A DNA stretch of 64,000 bases from Streptomyces hiroshimensis (GTDB lineage: Bacteria; Actinomycetota; Actinomycetes; Streptomycetales; Streptomycetaceae). Both the position numbers and the translations under genes were made by a program. The notes beneath the pieces were generated by a model that was given only the letters and a program-made list of their open reading frames with translations, was not told the origin of the DNA and ran no database searches. Location of the stretch: assembly GCF_014650335.1 (NCBI RefSeq), contig NZ_BMUT01000004.1, forward strand, positions 372,001-436,000, given 5' to 3'. Below, one piece after another: positions 6,961-16,586 of the stretch; within the stretch, counting starts at the first letter, position 1, and every line of letters starts with the position of its first letter.

Positions 6961-7275
6961 CTAGAGGTGCGCGCCTACGGAAACCCTGGTGCCCCCCTCG
7001 CCATCGCTGCCGATTTCGGACGACACGGCTCCGTAGAAACCGCCCACGTTCCTCGTATTCGCCAGAAGGTTCACCTCGACCGGGCCGTTGGTGATGTTCC
7101 GGAAGTTGAGCGTCCGATGAATGTCGAGGAGCGCCTGGTCCGACGTACCGGCCGCCCCTTGGGAGGAGGACGCCGTGACGACATCCACAGCCACGAACGT
7201 TCCCCCCGCCAGGACGGCGACCGCTGCGATCGCCGCAGCCGCCCACTTGGGCAGTGCGACAACGGGAAGGTGCAT
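6961..7275 (-). CDS. Small exported or membrane-anchored protein, 104 aa
   Basis: The ATG at 7275 follows GGGGGA at seven bases. Residues 8-30 form one hydrophobic segment (WAAAAIAAVAVLAGGTFVAV), acting as a signal anchor or uncleaved signal. The outside part is a short domain with NFRNITNGPVEVNLLANTRN and ends in SVGAHL. I recognise no family. A longer start 10 codons upstream is possible but lacks a ribosome site. It is convergent with the toxin-antitoxin pair. Confidence 0.55.
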   Translation of the reverse strand: MHLPVVALPKWAAAAIAAVAVLAGGTFVAVDVVTASSSQGAAGTSDQALLDIHRTLNFRNITNGPVEVNLLANTRNVGGFYGAVSSEIGSDGEGGTRVSVGAHL

Positions 7276-7405
7276 AGGAATCCCCCTGTTCGGCGGGTAG
7301 GCCATGTGATCAGGTGATACCCACGCAGGTCGGTCACCCCCGCCGCAATGCGCGTACGCGCCACGCAACACCACCGCACGCCGTACAACGGGAACCCTCC
7401 CCGTC

Positions 7406-8899
<1,494 letters not shown>

Positions 8900-8949
8900 G
8901 CCTGCCAGGCTCGTCCTCCGCCCCGGCCCGCTACAGATGCTCTTTATGC

Positions 8950-8963
8950 TGGTGGCGCCACCA
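8950..8963. promoter_or_regulatory. Perfect 14-bp palindrome in the divergent MFS-regulator spacer
   Basis: TGGTGGCGCCACCA is a perfect palindrome in the 96-bp spacer between the exporter start (8899) and the regulator start (8996). A -10-like TATGCT ends at its first base. It is the best candidate operator for the divergent regulator. Confidence 0.55.
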
Positions 8964-8995
8964 CCCCCGTACCCGTGCCGAGGAACCGAGGAGCC

Positions 8996-9823
8996 ATGGA
9001 CCGCCGCCGCGCCCTCGCCGACTTCCTCCGCTCACGCCGCGAACGCCTCACCCCGCACGACGTCGGCATCCTCCCCGGCCCCCGCCGCCGCACCCCCGGC
9101 CTGCGCCGCGAAGAGGTCGCCCAGCTCTCCGGCGTCAGCGTCACCTGGTACACCTGGCTGGAGCAGGCCCGCGACATCACCGTCAGCCGTCAGGTGCTGC
9201 ACAGCCTCGCCCGCGTGCTGCTCCTCTCCCCCGCCGAGGCGCGGCATCTCTTCGCCCTCGCGGAGGAGACGAAGGAGACGGCATCGACACCCTCGGCCTC
9301 AACCCCGGCCCCCACCCACAACCCCGCCCTCCAGCGGCTCGTCGACGCCCTCGACCCCCACCCCGCCTACCTGATCGCCCCCAACTGGGACCTCGTCGCC
9401 TGGAACCGCGCCGAAGCCGGCCTCATCGGCGACCCCGCCCGCTGGGAGCCCGCCGACCGCAACCTCCTCCGGTTCGTCTTCCTCGAACCCCGCGCCCGCG
9501 ACCTGCTCGCCGACTGGCCCGGCCAGGCCCGCGCGCTGCTGGAGCAGTACCGCGCGGGCGCCGACCGGCACACCGGCGACCCGGAGTTCGCCGGCCTCAC
9601 CCGGGAACTGGCCGGCCGCAGCGAGGAGTTCCGTACGTGGTGGGACACCCACGACGTCGCCGACTTCCGGCCCGCCCGGCGCGCGTTCGACCACCCGCGC
9701 CTCGGGCGCCTCTCCTTCGACTACGTCAAGCTCAACGCCGCCGACGCCCCGGGCCTCAGCCTCGTCGCCTGCCTGCCGGCGGACGACGAGACCGCCGGCA
9801 AGCTGCCCGGCCTCGCTCCGTAA
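8996..9823 (+). CDS. Helix-turn-helix regulator with MmyB-like ligand domain, 275 aa
   Basis: The N-terminus (residues 3-75) is an XRE-type domain with TPGLRREEVAQLSGVSVTWYTWLEQ, the sequence seen in the MmyB-like regulators. Residues 105-270 match their PAS-like ligand domain: LDPHPAYLIAPNWDLVAWN, NLLRFVFLEP and SEEFRTWWDTHDV, then the fatty-acid-pocket-like C-terminus ending in LSFDYVKLN. ATG 8996 has GAGGAG upstream. Regulators of this type usually sit beside and control a transporter or reductase; here the divergent MFS exporter is the obvious target. Confidence 0.88.
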   Translation: MDRRRALADFLRSRRERLTPHDVGILPGPRRRTPGLRREEVAQLSGVSVTWYTWLEQARDITVSRQVLHSLARVLLLSPAEARHLFALAEETKETASTPSASTPAPTHNPALQRLVDALDPHPAYLIAPNWDLVAWNRAEAGLIGDPARWEPADRNLLRFVFLEPRARDLLADWPGQARALLEQYRAGADRHTGDPEFAGLTRELAGRSEEFRTWWDTHDVADFRPARRAFDHPRLGRLSFDYVKLNAADAPGLSLVACLPADDETAGKLPGLAP

Positions 9824-9863
9824 CGGCGGGCCGGGGCGTCGTTGCCGCCGGGCTGCTTCCGCG

Positions 9864-10232
9864 CTACTTCTCCGCGATCACCACAGCGGAAGCGACCCCC
9901 GCGTCATGGCTCAGCGATACATGCCACGACGTCACCCCGAGCTCCTCCGCCCGCGCCGCCACCGTGCCCCGGACCACCAGCCGCGGCTGGCCGCTGGTCT
10001 CCGTCGTCACCTCGGCGTCCGTCCACAGCAGGTTCCCCGGCGCGCCCAGGGCCTTGGCCACGGCCTCCTTCGCGGCGAAGCGGACCGCCAGGGACGCGAT
10101 GCCGCGCCGCTCCCCGCTCGGCAGGTGCAGTTCCCCGTCCGCGAAGAGCCGCGTCGCCAGCCCGGGCGTACGCCTGAGGGCGGCTTCGAAGCGGTCGATC
10201 GCGGCGACGTCGATGCCGACTCCGACGATCAT
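9864..10232 (-). CDS. acpS: Holo-[acyl-carrier-protein] synthase
   Basis: AcpS transfers the 4'-phosphopantetheine arm from CoA to the conserved serine of acyl carrier protein, for fatty acid and some polyketide synthesis. The 122-residue product has both signatures: [16 protein letters not shown] with magnesium ligand Asp8, and [13 protein letters not shown] with the Glu ligand. WHVSLSHD follows near the C-terminus. ATG 10232 overlaps the glmS stop in an ATGA junction, so translation is coupled to glmS. Length is normal for the trimeric AcpS group. Confidence 0.95.
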   Translation of the reverse strand: MIVGVGIDVAAIDRFEAALRRTPGLATRLFADGELHLPSGERRGIASLAVRFAAKEAVAKALGAPGNLLWTDAEVTTETSGQPRLVVRGTVAARAEELGVTSWHVSLSHDAGVASAVVIAEK

Positions 10233-12076
10233 TCGACGGTCACCGACTTCGCCAGGTTGCGCGGCTGGTCGACCTCGTTGCCGCGGGCCGTCGCCAGCTC
10301 GCACGCGAAGACCTGCAGGGGCACCGTGGCCACCAGCGGCTGCAGCAGCACCGGCGTCTGCGGGATCTCGACGAGGTGGTCGGCGTACGGCCGCACCGCC
10401 TCGTCGCCCCGCTCGGCGATCACGATCGTCCGCGCGCCCCGCGCCCGGATCTCCTGGATGTTCGACACGATCTTGTCGTGGAGGACGGAGCGGCCGCGCG
10501 GCGAGGGCACGACGACGACCACCGGCAGGTCCTTCTCGATCAGCGCGATCGGCCCGTGCTTGAGCTCGCCCGCCGCGAAGCCCTCCGCGTGCATGTACGC
10601 GAGCTCCTTGAGCTTCAGCGCGCCCTCCAGGGCCACGGGATAGCCCACGTGGCGGCCCAGGAACAGCACCGTGTTCTTGCCGGCCAGGGAGCGCGCGAGC
10701 TCGCGCACGGGCTCCATGGTCTCCAGGACCTCCTCCACCTGCCCCGCGATCTGCGACAGCTCGCGGATCACCGAGACGATCTCGTCGCCCCACTTGGTGC
10801 CGCGCACCTGGCCCAGGTACAGCGCCACGAGGTAGCAGGCCACCAGCTGCGTCAGGAACGCCTTCGTCGATGCGACGGCCACCTCCGGGCCGGCGTGCGT
10901 GTACAGGACCGCGTCCGACTCCCGCGGGATCGTCGAGCCGTTGGTGTTGCAGATGGCGAGGACCTTCGCGCCCTGCTCCCGCGCGTGGCGCAGCGCCATC
11001 AGCGTGTCCATGGTCTCGCCGGACTGGCTGATGGCGATCACCAGCGTGCGCTGGTCCAGGATCGGGTCCCGGTAGCGGAACTCGCTGGCCAGCTCCGTCT
11101 CGCAGGGGATGCGGGTCCAGTGCTCGATCGCGTACTTGGCGATCATCCCCGCGTGGTACGCGGTGCCGCACGCCACGATGACGATCTTGTCGGCCTCGCG
11201 CAGCACGGACGCCGGGATCCGCACCTCGTCCAGCGACAGCGTCCCCGCGGCGTCGATGCGGCCCAGCAGGGTGTCCGCGACGGCCTTCGGCTGCTCGGCG
11301 ATCTCCTTGAGCATGAAGTAGTCGTAGCCGCCCTTCTCGGCGGCCGAGGCGTCCCAGTCGACGTGGTACGGCCGGACGTCCGCGGGCGCCCCGTCGAAGC
11401 CGGTGACGGTCACGCCGTCGCGGCGCAGCTCCACGACCTGGTCCTGGCCGAGCTCGACGGCCTCGCGGGTGTGGGCGATGAAGGCGGCGACGTCGGAGGC
11501 GAGGAAGGACTCGCCGTCGCCGAGGCCGACCACGAGCGGGGAGTTGCGGCGCGCGCCGACCACCACGTCCGGCTCGTCCGCGTGCACCGCGACCAGCGTG
11601 AACGCGCCCTCCAGCCGGCGGCAGACCTGGCGCATCGACTCGGCGAGGTCGCCGCAGGAGGAGAAGGACTCCGACAGCAGGTGCGCGACGACCTCCGTGT
11701 CGGTGTCGGACGCGAGGGCGTGGCCGCGCTCGGCCAGCTCGGCCCGCAGCCCGGCGAAGTTCTCGATGATGCCGTTGTGGACGACGGCGACGCGGCCGGG
11801 GTTGTCCAGGTGGGGGTGGGCGTTGACGTCGTTGGGCGCGCCGTGCGTGGCCCAGCGCGTGTGCCCGATGCCGGTCGGGCCGGACGGCAGCGGCCGGCCG
11901 GACAGCTCCTTCTCCAGGTTGGCGAGCTTGCCCGCCTTCTTCGCGGCGGCGAGCCCGCCGTCGGCCAGCACCGCGACCCCGGCCGAGTCATAGCCGCGGT
12001 ACTCCAGCCGCCGCAGCCCCGCCAATACGACATCGAGGGCGGACTGCCCTCCCACATAGCCAACGATTCCGCACAT
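10229..12076 (-). CDS. glmS: Glutamine-fructose-6-phosphate aminotransferase (isomerizing)
   Basis: GlmS makes glucosamine-6-phosphate from fructose-6-phosphate and glutamine, the first step to UDP-GlcNAc. The 615-residue protein starts MCGIVGYVG, with Cys2 as the glutaminase nucleophile. The glutaminase half contains [15 protein letters not shown] and EYRGYDSAG. Two SIS sugar-binding halves follow ([37 protein letters not shown]), ending in the expected [11 protein letters not shown] 12076 is fixed by the need for Cys at position 2. It is followed directly by acpS; glmM lies 1.7 kb away on the same strand. No glmS ribozyme is visible upstream. Confidence 0.97.
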   Translation of the reverse strand: MCGIVGYVGGQSALDVVLAGLRRLEYRGYDSAGVAVLADGGLAAAKKAGKLANLEKELSGRPLPSGPTGIGHTRWATHGAPNDVNAHPHLDNPGRVAVVHNGIIENFAGLRAELAERGHALASDTDTEVVAHLLSESFSSCGDLAESMRQVCRRLEGAFTLVAVHADEPDVVVGARRNSPLVVGLGDGESFLASDVAAFIAHTREAVELGQDQVVELRRDGVTVTGFDGAPADVRPYHVDWDASAAEKGGYDYFMLKEIAEQPKAVADTLLGRIDAAGTLSLDEVRIPASVLREADKIVIVACGTAYHAGMIAKYAIEHWTRIPCETELASEFRYRDPILDQRTLVIAISQSGETMDTLMALRHAREQGAKVLAICNTNGSTIPRESDAVLYTHAGPEVAVASTKAFLTQLVACYLVALYLGQVRGTKWGDEIVSVIRELSQIAGQVEEVLETMEPVRELARSLAGKNTVLFLGRHVGYPVALEGALKLKELAYMHAEGFAAGELKHGPIALIEKDLPVVVVVPSPRGRSVLHDKIVSNIQEIRARGARTIVIAERGDEAVRPYADHLVEIPQTPVLLQPLVATVPLQVFACELATARGNEVDQPRNLAKSVTVE

Positions 12077-12131
12077 GCGGAGCAGGTTACGGCCCGGGCG
12101 GCCCCGCGCGTGGCGGCATCGGCGCAACCTC

Positions 12132-12207
12132 CACCACCCGCTGCGCCTCACACCACCTGCTGCGCCTCACACCACCTGCTGCGCCTCACACCACCCGCTG
12201 CGCCTCA
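12132..12207. repeat. Four tandem copies of a 19-bp unit
   Basis: Four head-to-tail copies of CACCACCYGCTGCGCCTCA at 12132-12150, 12151-12169, 12170-12188 and 12189-12207. The only variation is C or T at one position. The last copy ends exactly on the stop codon of the small gene at 12205. The tract fills most of the gap upstream of glmS. Confidence 0.92.
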
Positions 12208-12444
12208 GCAGCCCCGCTCGATCCTGTCGATCGCGTCCTGCACCATCTCCAGGTACTCGACCTCCTCGCAGCGCGGCTTGCTGCCGAGCTCGTAGCGGTC
12301 GAGGCAGTCGTCCAGGTCCTGGGTGAGGTCCTCGTCGGGCAGGTCGTCGGCCAGCTCGGCGCAGACGCGCGCGGCGAGGGCCTCCCGGTCGGCCTCGGCG
12401 GAGCGCCGGCGGGGGCTGCGGGGGTGGTTTCGGAGAGCGAACAC
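12205..12444 (-). CDS. Small acidic protein of unknown function, 79 aa
   Basis: GTG 12444 follows GGGACGG. The protein begins with a basic stretch (RNHPRSPRRR) and continues with acidic helices: VCAELADDLPDEDLTQDLDDCLDRYELG, then CEEVEYLEMVQDAIDRIE ending in GC. I recognise no family, though the composition and glmS-side location look conserved rather than accidental. Codon use is strongly third-position GC. It is divergent from coaA and ends in the 19-bp repeats. Confidence 0.55.
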   Translation of the reverse strand: MFALRNHPRSPRRRSAEADREALAARVCAELADDLPDEDLTQDLDDCLDRYELGSKPRCEEVEYLEMVQDAIDRIERGC

Positions 12445-12514
12445 GGCCGTCCCTAGCGTGAAGCGGCCGCGTGGGGGGCAGGTGCGCGGGCGGCCTGCGA
12501 GCGGAACGTAGTGC

Positions 12515-12526
12515 CTGACCGGTCAG
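12515..12526. promoter_or_regulatory. Perfect 12-bp palindrome upstream of coaA
   Basis: CTGACCGGTCAG is a perfect palindrome in the 219-bp spacer between the small minus-strand gene and coaA. It lies 138 bp before the coaA start. The sequence is of the TetR-operator kind, but no regulator of that family is in the window. Confidence 0.4.
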
Positions 12527-12663
12527 TAGGTACAGGGTTGGATGAAAGTTCACCCAACGAGGCGGGCCGGTTACCGCCCGTACGACTCACCCAAACCCCA
12601 CGAGAACACCCGTTCCCGCCACCCGGAAGTGAGCGCCGGGCGCGACCCGCGCACAATGGGGCC

Positions 12664-13656
12664 GTGCCGACCACCACAGACCAGCCGCAGCAGCGCCGCC
12701 GCGCGGACTCGTCCCCCTACGTGGACCTGACCCGCGCCGAGTGGAGCGCCCTGCGGGAGAACACGCCGCTGCCGCTGACCGCCGAGGAGGTCGAGCGGCT
12801 GCGCGGCCTCGGGGACGTCGTCGACCTCGACGAGGTCCGCGAGGTCTATCTGCCGCTGTCCCGGCTGCTGCACCTGTACGTGGAGGCCACCAGCCGGCTG
12901 CGGGGCACGCTGAACACCTTCCTGGGCGACGTGGGCCACGGGCACGGCTCCCAGCCCGGCACGCCCTTCGTCATAGGCGTCGCGGGCAGCGTGGCGGTCG
13001 GCAAGTCGACCACCGCACGCCTGCTGCAGGCGCTGCTCGCCCGCTGGCCCGAGCACCCGCGCGTGGAGCTGGTCACCACGGACGGCTTCCTGCTGCCCAA
13101 CGCAGAGCTGCAGAGCCGCGGCCTGATGTCGCGGAAAGGTTTCCCCGAGTCCTACGACCGGCGCGCCCTGACCCGCTTCGTCGCCGACGTGAAGGCGGGC
13201 AAGGACGAGGTCTCGGCCCCCGTATACTCCCACCTGATCTACGACATCGTGCCCGGCGAGCGGCTGACCGTGCACCGCCCCGACATCCTGATCATCGAGG
13301 GCCTCAACGTCCTCCAGCCGGCCCTGCCCGGCAAGGACGGCCGCACCCGCGTCGGACTCGCCGACTTCTTCGACTTCAGCGTGTACGTGGACGCCCGCGC
13401 GGAGGACATCGAGCGCTGGTACTACGAGCGCTTCAAGAAGCTGCGCGCGACGGCCTTCACCGACCCCGAGTCCTACTTCCGGCGCTACACCCAGGTCTCC
13501 GAGGAGGAGGCCCTGGACTACGCGCGCCGCAACTGGCGCACCATCAACAAGCCCAACCTGCTGGAGAACGTGGCCCCCACGCGCGGCCGGTCGAACCTGA
13601 TCCTGCGCAAGGGGCCGGACCACAAGGTGCAGCGGCTGTCCCTGCGCAAGCTCTGA
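12664..13656 (+). CDS. coaA: Type I pantothenate kinase
   Basis: CoaA phosphorylates pantothenate with ATP, the committed step of CoA synthesis. The 330-residue protein has the Walker [13 protein letters not shown] (about residue 105), [11 protein letters not shown] with the catalytic aspartate, the SYD motif in [11 protein letters not shown], and the YDIVPGE and NVLQP blocks. [10 protein letters not shown] and [12 protein letters not shown] near the C-terminus are typical. GTG 12664 is chosen because the first residues are an unstructured tail and longer starts have no support; the ribosome site is weak. CoA produced here is the donor used by AcpS nearby. Confidence 0.95.
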   Translation: MPTTTDQPQQRRRADSSPYVDLTRAEWSALRENTPLPLTAEEVERLRGLGDVVDLDEVREVYLPLSRLLHLYVEATSRLRGTLNTFLGDVGHGHGSQPGTPFVIGVAGSVAVGKSTTARLLQALLARWPEHPRVELVTTDGFLLPNAELQSRGLMSRKGFPESYDRRALTRFVADVKAGKDEVSAPVYSHLIYDIVPGERLTVHRPDILIIEGLNVLQPALPGKDGRTRVGLADFFDFSVYVDARAEDIERWYYERFKKLRATAFTDPESYFRRYTQVSEEEALDYARRNWRTINKPNLLENVAPTRGRSNLILRKGPDHKVQRLSLRKL

Positions 13657-13686
13657 GAGCCTGCACAAGCCCTGAGAAACAGTCAC

Positions 13687-13721
13687 GCCTGCCCGCCCGG
13701 AGCGATTCCGGACGGGCAGGC
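13687..13721. terminator. Bidirectional hairpin between coaA and glmM
   Basis: A 15-bp stem, GCCTGCCCGCCCGGA with its complement, has one mismatch and a five-base loop. It lies 31 bp after the coaA stop and 21 bp past the glmM stop, so it can end both convergent transcripts. Confidence 0.8.
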
Positions 13722-13741
13722 GCGTCAGGGCCTCAGGAGGC

Positions 13742-15100
13742 CTAGCCCAGGGCGGACTTCACCGCGTCCGCGAGGCGCTGCGCGACGGTGCGCGCCTGCT
13801 CGATGTCGGCGGCCTCCACCATCACGCGGACGAGCGGCTCCGTGCCGGACGGGCGCAGCAGCACCCGGCCCGTGGTGCCCAGCTGCTCCTCGGCGTCGGC
13901 GACGGCCGCGGCGAGCTCCTGCGAGGACTTCACCCGGGACTTGTCGACGTCGCGGACGTTGATGAGGATCTGCGGCAGGCGCTCCATGACCCCGGCCAGG
14001 TCCGCGAGGGAGCGGCCGGTGGCGGCGACGCGGGCGGCCAGCATCAGGCCGGTCAGGGTGCCGTCACCCGTCGTGGCGTGGTCGAGGACGATGACGTGCC
14101 CGGACTGCTCGCCGCCGAGGGCGAAGCCGTGCGCCTTCATCTCCTCCAGGACGTAGCGGTCGCCGACGGCCGTCTGGATCAGCTCGACGCCCTCGCGCTC
14201 CATGGCCAGCTTGAAGCCCAGGTTGGACATCACGGTCGCGACGACGGTGTTCTTGCGCAGAGAGCCCGCCTCGCGCATCGCGAGGGCCAGGACGGCCAGG
14301 ATCTGGTCGCCGTCGACCTCGTTGCCCTTGTGGTCCACGGCCAGGCAGCGGTCGGCGTCGCCGTCGTGCGCCACGCCCAGGTCGGCGCCGTGCTCGACGA
14401 CGGCGGCGCGCAGCTTGTCCAGGTGCGTGGAGCCGCACTCGTGGTTGATGTTGAGGCCGTCGGGCTCGGTGCCGATCGTGATGACCTCGGCACCGGCGCG
14501 GGCGAACGCCTCCGGGGAGACGCGGGCCGCGGCGCCGTGCGCGCCGTCGATGACGACCTTCAGGCCGTCCATGCGGTTGGGAAGGACGCCGATGAGGTGG
14601 GCGACGTAGTTGTCGAAGCCCTGGTCGTACTCGCGGACGCGGCCGACGCCGGCACCGGTGGGACGGTCCCAGGGCTCGCCGGAGGCGTGCGCCCGGTAGG
14701 TCTGCTCGATGCGGTCCTCCAGCTCGTCGGCGAGCTTGTGGCCGCCGCGGGCGAAGAACTTGATGCCGTTGTCGGGCATGGCGTTGTGGCTCGCGGAGAG
14801 CATCACGCCGAGGTCGGCGCCGAGCGCACCGGTGAGGTAGGCGACGGCGGGCGTGGGCAGCACGCCCACCCGCAGCACGTCGACGCCGGCGCTGGCCAGG
14901 CCGGCCACGACGGCGGCCTCCAGGAACTCCCCGGACGCGCGCGGGTCACGGCCCACGACGGCCACCGGGCGGTGGCCCTCGAACGTCCCCGCCTCGGCGA
15001 GCACGTGCGCCGCGGCGACCGACAGGCCGAGTGCGAGCTCGGCCGTCAGATCGGCGTTGGCGACGCCGCGCACACCGTCCGTACCGAAGAGTCGTCCCAC
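13742..15100 (-). CDS. glmM: Phosphoglucosamine mutase
   Basis: GlmM interconverts glucosamine-6- and glucosamine-1-phosphate between GlmS and GlmU. The 452-residue protein opens with [11 protein letters not shown], carries the phosphoserine loop [14 protein letters not shown] (serine near residue 104), the magnesium loop HDGDADR, the sugar loop GGEQSGH and the phosphate loop [14 protein letters not shown] 15100 has GGAGG six bases upstream. It lies downstream of rplM-rpsI but is separated by the terminator at 15233-15270, so it likely has its own promoter. Confidence 0.96.
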   Translation of the reverse strand: MGRLFGTDGVRGVANADLTAELALGLSVAAAHVLAEAGTFEGHRPVAVVGRDPRASGEFLEAAVVAGLASAGVDVLRVGVLPTPAVAYLTGALGADLGVMLSASHNAMPDNGIKFFARGGHKLADELEDRIEQTYRAHASGEPWDRPTGAGVGRVREYDQGFDNYVAHLIGVLPNRMDGLKVVIDGAHGAAARVSPEAFARAGAEVITIGTEPDGLNINHECGSTHLDKLRAAVVEHGADLGVAHDGDADRCLAVDHKGNEVDGDQILAVLALAMREAGSLRKNTVVATVMSNLGFKLAMEREGVELIQTAVGDRYVLEEMKAHGFALGGEQSGHVIVLDHATTGDGTLTGLMLAARVAATGRSLADLAGVMERLPQILINVRDVDKSRVKSSQELAAAVADAEEQLGTTGRVLLRPSGTEPLVRVMVEAADIEQARTVAQRLADAVKSALG

Positions 15101-15232
15101 TGGTGTCCTCCGAAAAACGCGCGGATACGGGGCCTGCCTGTGAACGGGCTCCCGCAAACAAAAGTGTCGGGTCAGGAACCGGAACGTTGACTTCAGGTAT
15201 ACGCCGATACGTCCCGGGTGACCGATAGCCGA

Positions 15233-15270
15233 AACGCCCCGGCGGGCACGGAGTGTGCCGCCGGGGCGTT
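15233..15270 (-). terminator. Terminator after rpsI
   Basis: A 16-bp GC stem (AACGCCCCGGCGG-CAC with its complement, one bulged G) around a five-base loop. It lies 27 bp past the rpsI stop. It separates the rplM-rpsI operon from glmM. Confidence 0.8.
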
Positions 15271-15296
15271 CGAGCAGAAGCAGCGAAGCCGCGTGA

Positions 15297-15806
15297 TTAG
15301 CGCTTGCTGTACTGCGGAGCCTTGCGGGCCTTCTTGAGACCGGCCTTCTTGCGCTCGACCGCACGGTCGTCGCGGCTCAGGAAGCCGGCCTTCTTCAGCG
15401 GGCCGCGGTTGTTGTCCACGTCCGCCTCGTTCAGCGCGCGGGCCACGCCGAGGCGCAGGGCGCCGGCCTGGCCGGAGACGCCGCCACCCGAGATGCGGGC
15501 GATGACGTCGTAGCGGTCGTCGAGCTCGAGCACCTTGAAGGGCTCGTTGACTTCCTGCTGGTGCACCTTGTTGGGGAAGTAGTCCTCAAGGGTGCGACCG
15601 TTGATCTTCCACTTGCCGGAGCCCGGAACGATCCGGACGCGGGCGATGGCGTTCTTGCGACGGCCCAGGCCGGCGGCCGGCTGCGGGTCGCCGAAGCGGG
15701 ACGCGAGGGACTCGGAGGTGTACTCCGACTCAACGACCTCGGTCTCGGTGGTGTACTCCTCGACGCCCTCGGTCTCAAGGGGGGTCTCGGCGGTGGTCTC
15801 AGCCAC
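15297..15806 (-). CDS. rpsI: 30S ribosomal protein S9
   Basis: S9 contacts the P-site tRNA with its basic C-terminal tail, here ending in QYSKR. The core [19 protein letters not shown] begins near residue 48. The first 45 residues are an acidic Thr/Glu-rich extension, as in other streptomycetes and absent from the 130-residue E. coli protein. GTG 15806 has GAGGAG at normal spacing. It follows rplM by 46 bp in the usual L13-S9 pair. Confidence 0.96.
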   Translation of the reverse strand: MAETTAETPLETEGVEEYTTETEVVESEYTSESLASRFGDPQPAAGLGRRKNAIARVRIVPGSGKWKINGRTLEDYFPNKVHQQEVNEPFKVLELDDRYDVIARISGGGVSGQAGALRLGVARALNEADVDNNRGPLKKAGFLSRDDRAVERKKAGLKKARKAPQYSKR

Positions 15807-15852
15807 GATTCTCCTCAGATGCTTTCTGTCTGGTTCGGCGGTGTGGCCGGGA

Positions 15853-16299
15853 CTAGCCCTGCTTGACCTGGGTGATCTCAAACGGGACCGGCTGCTGGGC
15901 GGCGTGCGGGTGCTCGCTGCCCGAGTACACCTTCAGCTTCGAGAGCATCTGACGGCCCAGGGAGTTCTTGGGAACCATGCCCTTGATGGCCTTCTCGACG
16001 GCCTTCTCCGGGTTCTTGTCGAGCAGCTCGTCGTAACGAACCGAACGCAGACCGCCCGGGAAGCCCGAGTGGCGGTAGGCCATCTTCTGGGTCTTCTTGT
16101 TGCCGGACAGGTGAACCTTGTCGGCGTTGATGATGATGACGAAGTCACCCATGTCCATGTGCGGGGCATACACGGGCTTGTGCTTGCCACGCAGGAGGTT
16201 GGCGGCCTGAGAGGCCAGACGGCCCAGGACGACGTCCTGCGCGTCGATGATGTGCCACTGGCGCTGGACATCGCCGGGCTTGGGGCTGAACGTACGCAC
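15853..16299 (-). CDS. rplM: 50S ribosomal protein L13
   Basis: This is an early-assembly protein of the large subunit, 148 residues, normal for the family. Recognisable blocks are [34 protein letters not shown] and [21 protein letters not shown] 16299 is preceded by GAAGG. The operon promoter at 16480-16509 gives a leader of about 170 bases. I see no long open frame in that leader. Confidence 0.96.
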   Translation of the reverse strand: MRTFSPKPGDVQRQWHIIDAQDVVLGRLASQAANLLRGKHKPVYAPHMDMGDFVIIINADKVHLSGNKKTQKMAYRHSGFPGGLRSVRYDELLDKNPEKAVEKAIKGMVPKNSLGRQMLSKLKVYSGSEHPHAAQQPVPFEITQVKQG

Positions 16300-16479
16300 G
16301 GTCGTAGCCTTCGCTTCTTCAGTGAGTGGGTCCTGACACGGCCCGCCTGAGGCGGCTGCCGACGAGGGACGCACTCCGGGGACGCAACCCGGGTGCGGGC
16401 CGCTGGCGGCCACTCTGGTGGGCAAGCGTAAGGGCCCCTCGCGTGAGAACGACCAAGCCAATACGCATAACGAACTCGT

Positions 16480-16509
16480 AGAGTACCGGGAGCCCACCGG
16501 CGGGGTCAA
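16480..16509 (-). promoter_or_regulatory. Promoter of rplM-rpsI
   Basis: On the minus strand TTGACC (16504-16509) and TACTCT (16480-16485) are 18 bp apart, close to the vegetative sigma consensus. Transcription would start near 16473, about 170 bases before rplM. The call rests on sequence only. Confidence 0.6.
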
Positions 16510-16537
16510 AACACATGGTCTCACCGCTCGGACAATT

Positions 16538-16560
16538 CAGCCCGTCCGGCGTTTGAGGAC
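16538..16560. repeat. Half-copy of a dispersed streptomycete palindrome
   Basis: CAGCCCGTCCGGC followed by GTTTGAGGAC matches the downstream arm and tail of the element that is complete at 22791-22840. The upstream complementary arm is missing. I know this GTCCGGC-TTTGAGGAC signature as a very frequent extragenic repeat in Streptomyces. It lies between the ABC-F stop and the rplM promoter. Confidence 0.65.
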
Positions 16561-16586
16561 ACCGCCGCAGGCGGTCGCCTGCACGG

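Noticed and set aside
12077-12131. glmS ribozyme
   Set aside because: The short upstream sequence has no core ribozyme helices, and these ribozymes are a mainly Firmicute feature.
12132-12207. Possible CRISPR array
   Set aside because: The 19-bp units are directly abutting with no spacers, and no cas genes are present.
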